Positions 1 through 4,764 of a stretch of 7,525 nucleotides of DNA are shown in pieces. The position numbers were made by a program, and so were the translations under genes. Origin of the DNA: an uncultured Clostridium sp. (lineage in GTDB: Bacteria; Bacillota; Clostridia; TANB77; CAG-508); contig CATYUF010000067.1 in the NCBI GenBank assembly GCA_958413095.1, forward strand, positions 1 through 7,525. The letters run 5' to 3'. Within the stretch, counting starts at the first letter, position 1. Every line of letters starts with the position of its first letter. Under the pieces are notes generated by a model. That model had not been told where the DNA came from. It searched no databases and worked only from the letters and a program-made list of their open reading frames with translations.

Positions 1-134
1 CCCTTTTTTATTATTCCTTCATCTCCTGTTATTGCTGCTATTGATATTCCTGCTAATATTATTAACACTATTATTGTTATTACTAGTGCGATTATTGTTA
101 TTCCTCGTTCTTTTCTTAAACTTTTTTTGTTCAT
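1..134 (-). CDS. Prepilin-like protein, N-terminal part (cut by window edge)
   Basis: Only the first 44 codons are in the window; the gene continues beyond base 1. Translation begins MNKKSLRKERG, then a hydrophobic segment (ITIIALVITIIV, residues 12-23, continuing to about residue 35), then TGDEGII. This is a class III/type IV prepilin leader: short, basic, ending in Gly11, with predicted cleavage before Ile12. The usual Glu at mature position 5 is replaced by Ala16, as in the second pilin-like gene at 2084-3487, whose first 40 residues are nearly the same. A GAAAGGAG ribosome site lies at 149-156, 14 bases from the ATG, slightly far. The protein would be inserted in the membrane and perhaps assembled into a pilus or pseudopilus, but the C-terminal domain is unseen so its role is unknown. 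Probably transcribed from the promoter at 351-379 through the terminator at 180-230. Confidence 0.85.
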   Translation of the reverse strand, partial: MNKKSLRKERGITIIALVITIIVLIILAGISIAAITGDEGIIKK

Positions 135-148
135 TTTATCTTATTTTT

Positions 149-156
149 CTCCTTTC
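149..156 (-). promoter_or_regulatory. Ribosome binding site of the first prepilin gene
   Basis: GAAAGGAG on the minus strand, 14 bases before the ATG at 134. It begins 16 bases after the stop codon of the small upstream ORF (173-301), close enough for translational coupling. No nearer purine-rich site exists, so this fixes the start by default. Confidence 0.55.
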
Positions 157-172
157 AAATTATTATCGTTAA

Positions 173-301
173 TTAATTTAAAAAAAGATAGCAATAAAAA
201 CCTGTATTTCTACAAGCTCTTATTACTATCTTTTCTATCTCCATTTTTATCTTTTTTAAAGATATAGTGTATACTCTCTCAAGGCTTTCAGCAAGTAACA
301 T
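173..301 (-). CDS. Small ORF of 42 codons, possible leader peptide
   Basis: The reading frame starts MLLAESLERVYTISLKK and ends GFYCYLFLN; I do not recognise the family. Evidence that it is translated: a run of five G (309-313) in an AAAAGGGGGA context sits 7 bases before the ATG, and a consensus promoter (351-379) lies just upstream. Its middle is rich in Lys, Ile and Glu and could form an amphipathic helix. The final 19 codons run straight through a strong terminator hairpin (180-230), and the stop lies just past the U-tract. That arrangement fits a leader peptide whose translation would melt the terminator and allow transcription of the prepilin gene at 134. It could also be a free-standing small protein, or a chance frame over a terminator. 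No homology evidence is available, so confidence is limited. Confidence 0.4.
   Translation of the reverse strand: MLLAESLERVYTISLKKIKMEIEKIVIRACRNTGFYCYLFLN
180..230 (-). terminator. Intrinsic terminator with 20-bp stem and GAAA tetraloop
   Basis: On the minus strand, bases 230-211 pair with 206-187 over 20 consecutive pairs, including several G-U pairs. They close a GAAA tetraloop (210-207), and seven U (186-180) follow. It ends transcripts coming from the promoter at 351-379 and any read-through from recX-scpA. It lies before the prepilin gene at 134, so it either separates the units or acts as an attenuator. Confidence 0.85.
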
Positions 302-350
302 ATTTTATCCCCCTTTTCCTTTGTTTTTTTACTTTAGTTTATTATTTATT

Positions 351-379
351 ATTATAATTATTTATAGTTGTTAAGTCAA
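351..379 (-). promoter_or_regulatory. Sigma-A promoter for small ORF and first prepilin gene
   Basis: TTGACT (379-374), a 17-base spacer and TATAAT (356-351) on the minus strand: five of six and six of six consensus positions at optimal spacing. The start point would fall near 344, giving a leader of about 210 bases before the prepilin ATG. It lies 49 bp after the scpA stop. Confidence 0.8.
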
Positions 380-427
380 TATTTGATATATTAAATTTTC
401 ATTACAATAATTCATTTTACCTATTAT

Positions 428-1186
428 TCAATAATATTTTTTCATTTTATTTAATTCTACATTTATATCTCCAAAAAGTTTCTCTTGATTTGTTTGTACT
501 TTACTTCTTCTAGACATTTCCAGTAACCCGCTAAAAGCTGTTACAACTTCTTGCTTATTGCGTTTTTTTAATGAATAAAACTTATTAAATACAAATCTTT
601 TTTGTTTTACTAAAATTTTATACATTTCTTTCACTTTACTTGCTACTGTATAATTGTCTGTTATTGCAATCTTTTCTATATTTTTAGCATTTTGATTTAT
701 TTTTTGGCTATTTCTTTCAATTAGATTTTTATATATTGTTGGTATAACTATCTTATCATATTCTTTTTCTATTTTTTGTTTTAGTAATTCTATTTCTTCT
801 TGATTTTTGTAGTATCTATTAGAATTTTCTAAGTATTGTTCTTTTAATGTTTTACTTATTTCTTTGAATTTTTTATATTCTATTATTCTTCTTATAAGTT
901 CTTCTTCTGTTAATTCTTCTTCTTCCACTTCTTGCTTTGGTAATAACTTTTTAGATTTTATAAATAATAATGTAGATGCCATTACTAAAAATTCACTGGC
1001 TATCTCTAAATCCATACTTTCCATTTGCTTTAAATATTCTATATATTGTTCTGTTATCTCACTTAAATTTATATCATATATGCTCATTTTATTTTTCTCA
1101 ATTAAATGGCATAATAAATCAAGTGGACCTTCAAAATTTTCTATTTTTATGGCATATCTTTTTGTTTCTAATGTTAATATTGACAT
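428..1186 (-). CDS. scpA: Segregation and condensation protein ScpA
   Basis: ScpA is the kleisin subunit of bacterial condensin: it bridges the two Smc heads and binds ScpB, helping compact and segregate the chromosome. The 252-residue length is typical. The N-terminal Smc-neck-binding helical domain shows the family signature NFEGPLDLLCHLIEK (residues 17-31), followed by the conserved segment SEFLVMASTLLFIKSKKLLP (64-83). A charged linker (about 85-150) leads to a C-terminal winged-helix region (about 170-245) with VTAFSGLLEMSR. The ATG at 1186 has AAAGGGAG at 1193-1200, six bases upstream. It follows recX by 24 bases with no terminator between, so the two are probably co-transcribed from the promoter at 1685-1713. 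scpB is not adjacent in this window, whereas scpA-scpB is the common order. Confidence 0.95.
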   Translation of the reverse strand: MSILTLETKRYAIKIENFEGPLDLLCHLIEKNKMSIYDINLSEITEQYIEYLKQMESMDLEIASEFLVMASTLLFIKSKKLLPKQEVEEEELTEEELIRRIIEYKKFKEISKTLKEQYLENSNRYYKNQEEIELLKQKIEKEYDKIVIPTIYKNLIERNSQKINQNAKNIEKIAITDNYTVASKVKEMYKILVKQKRFVFNKFYSLKKRNKQEVVTAFSGLLEMSRRSKVQTNQEKLFGDINVELNKMKKYY

Positions 1187-1210
1187 TTTTTTCTCCCTTT
1201 AGTTTATATT

Positions 1211-1654
1211 TTATTCTTCCATTGCTTTATTTATATTTTCTGATTTATATCCTTTTTTTAATAAATATTGTTTTATCTCGTCATTTTCCATTGAAGGTGA
1301 TTTTTTATAGAAAATATTGTTAGCAGATTTTATTTCGTACTCTTCCATTTCTTCTCTGTTTTCATACATATATTCATCAATATCGTTTTTGCTTATTCCT
1401 TTGCTCATTAACTTGTATTTTACTTCTCTTATTGATAAATTTTTTAATGTTTTAAAGTTGTTTATTGTCTTTTCGATATATTCTTTGTCGTTAATGTATT
1501 TTGCTTCTTTTAAGTATTCTATAATATCTTCTAATAAGTTTTCTTCTATGGATTTTGAAAATTTATTTCTTATTTCGTTTTCGCTTCTTTTTTTGTATAA
1601 AATATATTTTAAAACTTTAATTTTTTCTCTATCAAATTCTTCTATTGTATACAT
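1211..1654 (-). CDS. recX: Regulatory protein RecX
   Basis: RecX binds RecA filaments and limits RecA activity in recombination and the SOS response. The protein has 147 residues, short but within the family range. It consists of repeated three-helix units. The family pattern can be seen as SENEIRNKF (residues 24-32), the AKYINDKEYIEK segment around 51-62, and REVKYKLMSKGISKNDID (about 76-93), where a 'KLxxKGI' core is typical. A third unit with IKQYLLKKGYKSENI sits near the C-terminus. The ATG at 1654 has AAAGGAAA at 1661-1668 eight bases upstream. It is first in a likely two-gene operon with scpA. recA is not in the window. Sequence conservation in RecX is low, so the call rests on the repeat pattern and length. 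Confidence 0.85.
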   Translation of the reverse strand: MYTIEEFDREKIKVLKYILYKKRSENEIRNKFSKSIEENLLEDIIEYLKEAKYINDKEYIEKTINNFKTLKNLSIREVKYKLMSKGISKNDIDEYMYENREEMEEYEIKSANNIFYKKSPSMENDEIKQYLLKKGYKSENINKAMEE

Positions 1655-1684
1655 TTTTCATTTCCTTTTTATTTTTTCTTCTAT

Positions 1685-1713
1685 ATTTTACTATATATTT
1701 TTTATAATAGCAA
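1685..1713 (-). promoter_or_regulatory. Likely sigma-A promoter of recX-scpA
   Basis: TTGCTA (1713-1708), a 17-base spacer and TAAAAT (1690-1685) on the minus strand; expected start near 1678, about 24 bases before the recX ATG. It lies directly after the small transposase-like ORF and in front of recX. Confidence 0.6.
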
Positions 1714-1732
1714 CTAAATATTTTTTTAAGTT

Positions 1733-1828
1733 TCATTTTTGTAAATAAATTTTTATATTAAAACAAAATTCTTGAAATATGTTATGTTTTAGTACTTTTA
1801 ATTTTAATTTATTTGAATATTTAGCCAT
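1733..1828 (-). pseudogene. 31-codon ORF, possible truncated transposase N-terminus
   Basis: The frame begins MAKYSNKLKLKVLKH, then changes to a less ordered AT-rich stretch ending IYLQK. The start resembles, from memory, the N-termini of small HTH proteins (OrfA) of IS3-family elements, which often read MxKYS-x-x-x-KLKVV. A full OrfA would be about 90-180 residues, so this would be a remnant broken after about 15 codons. AAGGAGGG at 1837-1844, eight bases before the ATG, is one of the strongest ribosome sites in the window, showing that the start was once used. Nearby direct repeats (1983-2050) and an SD-masking hairpin (1833-1876) fit the end of an insertion sequence. It could instead be a genuine tiny gene; the family is uncertain. 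Confidence 0.4.
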
Positions 1829-1832
1829 AAAA

Positions 1833-1876
1833 TAAACCCTCCTTATTAAACTTTTTTGTCTAATAATTTGGGTTTA
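1833..1876 (-). promoter_or_regulatory. Hairpin that buries the ribosome site of the 31-codon ORF
   Basis: On the minus strand UAAACCC (1876-1870) pairs with GGGUUUA (1839-1833), and UUAUUAGAC (1866-1858) pairs with GUUUAAUAA (1851-1843) around a six-A loop, with a 3x3 internal loop between. The GGAGGG ribosome site is largely within the outer stem and internal loop, so folding would block translation. Confidence 0.6.
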
Positions 1877-1967
1877 CCTCATTTATGTTTTTTGTTATTT
1901 TCCTACATATTTTTATATTATTTATTTTTACTTGATACTTTTTAAATAACTACTTGATATATTTCAT

Positions 1968-1976
1968 ATTATATCA
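1968..1976 (-). promoter_or_regulatory. Extended -10 promoter within the insertion-like region
   Basis: TGATATAAT on the minus strand (1976-1968) is a perfect -10 with the TGN extension. No good -35 is present at 17 bases. Transcription would start near 1961 and give a leader of about 130 bases before the small ORF at 1828. Confidence 0.45.
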
Positions 1977-1982
1977 TAAAAG

Positions 1983-2050
1983 GTATTTATTAGTTTTCAC
2001 AAAATCTCTGACAGTTCCGTATTTCTAGTTCTCACACAAAATTCCTGACA
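1983..2050 (-). repeat. Two direct repeats of about 31 bp, possible insertion-sequence end
   Basis: Two copies, 2050-2019 and 2013-1983 on the minus strand, share about 26 positions. Both begin TGTCAG, contain ATTTTGTG, then AACTA and AAATAC. They are spaced about 37 bp apart, between the stop of the pilin-CLec gene and the promoter at 1968-1976. TG-starting repeated end sequences are common transposase-binding ends. No inverted partner is seen before recX, so the element, if real, has lost its other end. Confidence 0.5.
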
Positions 2051-2083
2051 TTTCCTTTAATTTTACAGTCTCAACAGTCATTT

Positions 2084-3487
2084 CTACCATAAAGCTGGTC
2101 GAAAAGATACAGTAAATCTTCCAGAATATGTGTCTCCGTTTTTTCTAGAACAAGCTGTATCAAAAGAACCACTATCATCGCAACAAGTAGTACCTCTACA
2201 AACACTTGCAAACTCGGTATATACACCTTTTTCTAATGTCCATTCACTTACATTTCCTGCTAAATCATATATATTTAATACACTATTTCTTTCTGTTGCT
2301 CCTGTTGTTAATAATATTCCTTCATCTGTTGAAAACAATGGCTTTGTATATGTTCCATTTACTTCTTGGAATGTTTTTCCATAATCTGTTGAATATTTTC
2401 CTTTTGTTACTTCAAATGTAGCGTTTCTATAATTTCCCCATGTTGTACTATCAATTTTTAATTCTGCTTGTGTTTTTCCTTTTTTATTTTCTATATGCTT
2501 TAACACTAAATCCCATTGGATTCCAAACATTAAACTACTCGTTTTTCCTCCTGTTGCTAATTCTTTTGATTTTTCTTGGGCTTGTTTATTTGTTATCCAA
2601 TTATATGGATATGCTCCTTCTTTAATAACTAGTGTTGTTAATTCTGCATCATCTGATGTTCTTAATGTATTTGTTCCAGCCTCATATCTCCCTATATAAA
2701 ATCCTCCATTTTCATATACACTCTTTAACATTGTATTTTTATGATTATTATATTCTTCTGCACTTGCAAATCCATGTTGTTCTTCTGAATACCATGTATC
2801 TATATATTCACTTTCCCTATAATCTTTTGCATAATTTTGCATTGTACTTTCTATTTTTGCATAATCTGTTGAACTTGCAGGAGCTGTTCCTCCATTATAT
2901 TCTGAATTTGTATATATACTTTTTGGCACTTCTATCCATGTCCATTCATTTCCATTACTATCTTTTATTACTACTCCTTTATTTAAATCTTTTTCTACTA
3001 CTGTTGCTCCTGTTGGTAAAAATGGTGTTGTATCTGCTGTTGATGGTAAATCTCCTCCTGTTTCTGTTCCTGGCTCATTTGGTGTTCCTGGTGTTTGTCC
3101 ATTTCCTGCTATTTTTCCATTTTGGTTTACTGTATATTCATTTTTACTATCTGCGTATTTTACTACTAAACTATCACTTTCTCCACTTTCTACTGTTACA
3201 TTTTTTGCTCCATCATCTTCTAATTGCTTTTTCAATTCTGCTGGAGTTACTTGTGCTGAAACATTATCTGCTTGCTTTTTCATTTTTAAACTTTGCATGG
3301 CTAATCTTATTTGTTCTTTTTCTGCTCCTATTGTATTAACTTTTTTTGCTTCTGTTGCTTGTGTTAATATTCCGTTATCTCCTGTTAACATTGCTATTGA
3401 TACTCCTGCTAAGATTAATAATACAATAATTGTTATTACTAGTGCTATTAGTGTAATACCTTCCTTTTCCTCAAATTTTTTCTTCAT
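2084..3487 (-). CDS. Prepilin-like surface protein with C-terminal FGE/C-type-lectin domain; probable DGR target
   Basis: The 467-residue protein starts with a prepilin leader MKKKFEEKEG, predicted cleavage after Gly10, then the hydrophobic helix ITLIALVITIIV (11-22, continuing to about 34) and an amphipathic helix (about 43-72). A small domain and a Gly/Pro/Thr-rich linker (128-150) lead to a large C-terminal domain (about 155-467). This has the marks of the formylglycine-generating-enzyme-like C-type-lectin fold: GFYIGRYEAG, MFGIQWD, YDLAGNVSEWT (407-417), CRG (430-432) and terminal SFRPALW. Such domains in DGR systems bind ligands and are not enzymes. Start: ATG at 3487, chosen because AGAGGATG precedes it and the promoter (3522-3550) overlaps any longer frame; the spacing (12 bases from GAGG) is loose. 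Mature position 5 is Ala, not the usual Glu. Likely exported, membrane-anchored or pilus-assembled. All four Cys lie in the last 40 residues. Confidence 0.85.
   Translation of the reverse strand: MKKKFEEKEGITLIALVITIIVLLILAGVSIAMLTGDNGILTQATEAKKVNTIGAEKEQIRLAMQSLKMKKQADNVSAQVTPAELKKQLEDDGAKNVTVESGESDSLVVKYADSKNEYTVNQNGKIAGNGQTPGTPNEPGTETGGDLPSTADTTPFLPTGATVVEKDLNKGVVIKDSNGNEWTWIEVPKSIYTNSEYNGGTAPASSTDYAKIESTMQNYAKDYRESEYIDTWYSEEQHGFASAEEYNNHKNTMLKSVYENGGFYIGRYEAGTNTLRTSDDAELTTLVIKEGAYPYNWITNKQAQEKSKELATGGKTSSLMFGIQWDLVLKHIENKKGKTQAELKIDSTTWGNYRNATFEVTKGKYSTDYGKTFQEVNGTYTKPLFSTDEGILLTTGATERNSVLNIYDLAGNVSEWTLEKGVYTEFASVCRGTTCCDDSGSFDTACSRKNGDTYSGRFTVSFRPALW
2087..2206 (-). other. Candidate DGR variable region (VR)
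   Basis: The last 40 codons before the stop hold TGT, ACT, ACT, TGT, TGC, GAT, GAT, AGT in close order, then GAT, TGT, AAC, GAC, TAT and ACT: NNY codons that can each derive from AAT or AAC in a template by adenine substitution. The preceding 427 residues contain no Cys, whereas this segment has four (residues 430, 435, 436, 446). By hand count its GC is about 37%, high for this window. Position and length (3' end of a CLec gene, 120 bp) match known DGR variable regions, and TTTCGACCAGCTTTATGG at the end could be the fixed homing segment. No template copy or reverse transcriptase is in the window, so this is an inference. The segment may extend to about 2224, where ACC and GAG occur. Confidence 0.6.
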
Positions 3488-3521
3488 TTTTTCACTCATC
3501 CTCTTTTGTTTTTTCATATTT

Positions 3522-3550
3522 ATATTATACAAATTTTTCGTTTTTGTCAA
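3522..3550 (-). promoter_or_regulatory. Consensus promoter of the pilin-CLec gene
   Basis: TTGACA (3550-3545) with TATAAT (3529-3524) at 15 bases or TAATAT (3527-3522) at 17 bases. The -35 is eight bases past the mscS stop, so the gene has its own promoter. Transcription would begin near 3516, downstream of the TTG at 3553, which rules out that longer start. Confidence 0.8.
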
Positions 3551-3558
3551 CAATATTC

Positions 3559-4437
3559 CTAATCTTTTATATACAATTTGATATTTCCTTTTCTATATTC
3601 TTCAAGTATCTTCTCATTTATTTCTTCTTCTACATCTCTTGCTTTTTTAGGATGAACTAAGTATCTTAAATTTAATTCTATATGAGCTCCTACTATTTTT
3701 GTATAAATAATTGGTTCTAAGTAATTATAATAAATTCTATATTCAAAAATTTCTTCTTCTACTGCATCTTCAGTTTTCTTTGGTATCTCTTTTAATACTT
3801 CATTATTATGTAATATATCATATATAATTTCTTTTGTCTTTTCTACATCTGAATCTATTTCAATATCAATCTTCATTTCATTCCATATATATTTGAATAC
3901 TTTTGTATAGTTCTTTAGTGTTTTAGTAAATATATATGAATTTGGTACATGTACTATTCTACCTGAACTTTGCTCTGCATTTACTCTTTCTCCTATTTCT
4001 AACATTTCAAATCCTAATGCGTGCATATTTATTACATCGCCTTTTATTCCATCAATTTCTATTCTATCTTCAACCTCAAATGGCTTCCTGAAATTAATAT
4101 ATATACCTGAAAAGAAATTGAAAATTATTTCTCTTATAGCTATTGTTAAACCTGCTGATACAAAGCTTATTAGTGTAATAATTCCTTGAATCTTCTCTCC
4201 CCATATTAAAATAATTATTATTAAAGAAATAATTGTTAATATTATTTTTATCTTTCTATTTCGGAAGTATTTTTTCTTATCATTCATTGGTAATTTTGCA
4301 TATACTTTTCTTACAATTAGTTTTAATATTCCAAAAACTAATAATACAATTATTGTTAATATTGTTAATCTTATATATTCTGCATCTATTCCTAATATTT
4401 TGTTAAGATACAGAGAAAAAGTATTAATATATTTCAT
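3559..4437 (-). CDS. MscS-family small-conductance mechanosensitive channel
   Basis: MscS channels open under membrane tension and release solutes on hypo-osmotic shock. The 292-residue protein is close to the E. coli MscS length. Membrane segments are seen at about 20-42, 62-79 and 84-112. The third, pore-lining helix carries VSAGLTIAIREIIFNFFSG (93-111) and runs into the beta domain with FRKPFEVEDRIEIDGIKGDV (116-135) and RIVHVPNSYIFT (160-171), the equivalents of the conserved FRPF...GD and IPN motifs. The C-terminal cytoplasmic alpha/beta domain (about 180-285) is acidic in its middle (VEEEI). The ATG at 4437 has AAGGAG at 4447-4452, nine bases upstream. The Gly/Ala pattern of the pore helix is less regular than in E. 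coli MscS, so gating may differ. It appears to be a single-gene unit between the pnp terminator and the pilin promoter. Confidence 0.9.
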   Translation of the reverse strand: MKYINTFSLYLNKILGIDAEYIRLTILTIIVLLVFGILKLIVRKVYAKLPMNDKKKYFRNRKIKIILTIISLIIIILIWGEKIQGIITLISFVSAGLTIAIREIIFNFFSGIYINFRKPFEVEDRIEIDGIKGDVINMHALGFEMLEIGERVNAEQSSGRIVHVPNSYIFTKTLKNYTKVFKYIWNEMKIDIEIDSDVEKTKEIIYDILHNNEVLKEIPKKTEDAVEEEIFEYRIYYNYLEPIIYTKIVGAHIELNLRYLVHPKKARDVEEEINEKILEEYRKGNIKLYIKD

Positions 4438-4445
4438 TTTGATAT

Positions 4446-4487
4446 TCTCCTTCCATATTTTATTATCATTCTTACATATTTTATTAT
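4446..4487 (-). repeat. Tandem duplication of 21 bp across the mscS ribosome site
   Basis: Two adjacent 21-base units on the minus strand (4487-4467 and 4466-4446) both start ATAATAAAATATG and match at 17 of 21 positions. The second contains the working AAGGAG; the first has a decayed form (GTAAGAATG). Confidence 0.6.
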
Positions 4488-4573
4488 TATTTTAAAAATA
4501 AAATCACCTTTTAAAACTATTTATTATATTTTATAATTTTCCAATTCATATTTCTAATTTATCAAAAAAGAAG

Positions 4574-4631
4574 AAAAAATTAAAATTAATGTTAATACTT
4601 TTTTAGTATTGATAATTAATTTTAATTTTTT
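4574..4631. repeat. Long A/T inverted repeat in the pnp-mscS gap
   Basis: Arms 4574-4598 and 4606-4631 pair over 17 outer bases (all A/T) and five inner bases (AATAC/GTATT), with a small mismatch between and a seven-base loop. On the minus strand a U-rich tract (UUUUUUCUUCUUUUUU) follows, so it could be a second terminator for pnp. Confidence 0.5.
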
Positions 4632-4638
4632 ATATATG

Positions 4639-4688
4639 CTAACAATATAACTGTAAAAATATATTATTATTTGCTTATATATTGTTAG
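4639..4688. repeat. Perfect 11-bp inverted repeat flanking 28 bases
   Basis: CTAACAATATA (4639-4649) and TATATTGTTAG (4678-4688) are exact complements. With the hairpins on both sides, most of 4574-4721 is self-complementary. The rest of the 327-bp gap (4438-4764) holds only AT-rich sequence and the mscS ribosome site; I see no gene in it. Confidence 0.4.
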
Positions 4689-4690
4689 TT

Positions 4691-4721
4691 AAAACTCTAA
4701 AGTTATTAGCTTTAGAGTTTT
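4691..4721 (-). terminator. Terminator hairpin after pnp
   Basis: AAAACTCTAAAG and CTTTAGAGTTTT form a perfect 12-bp stem around a seven-base loop, 43 bases after the pnp stop. The U-run is inside the stem end, so it would work in both orientations but perhaps weakly. Confidence 0.65.
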
Positions 4722-4764
4722 ATATCATTATATTTATTTCAAAATGAATTTACTATTATTTTGT

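Noticed and set aside
135..427. Known riboswitch in the prepilin leader
   Set aside because: I could not match the conserved cores of common classes such as c-di-GMP, SAM or T-box; only the terminator and small ORF are clear.
864..1748. Plus-strand frames opposite scpA and recX with hydrophobic translations
   Set aside because: They overlap well-supported minus-strand genes and have the Phe/Leu/Ile/Ser content typical of the reverse complement of Lys/Glu-rich coding DNA.
1733..1828. Complete transposase gene
   Set aside because: The frame stops after 31 codons, and I see no continuation in other frames before the recX promoter.
1655..2083. DGR template repeat or reverse transcriptase near the variable region
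   Set aside because: I read both strands of the neighbouring intergenic DNA for an A-rich near-copy of 2087-2206 and for any RT-like frame and found neither.
2632..3339. A 235-residue plus-strand frame rich in Leu, Phe and Tyr
   Set aside because: It is the antisense shadow of the pilin-CLec gene; its composition follows from the A-rich sense codons and it shows no ribosome site or domain.
2084..3487. Active formylglycine-generating enzyme
   Set aside because: The C-terminal domain has the fold's sequence marks, but the Cys residues all lie in the presumed variable tail and the prepilin anchor points to a binding role.
3488..3553. Longer N-terminus of the pilin-CLec protein from the TTG at 3553
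   Set aside because: The extra codons coincide with the TTGACA/TATAAT promoter, no ribosome site precedes the TTG, and the ATG at 3487 gives a proper prepilin leader.
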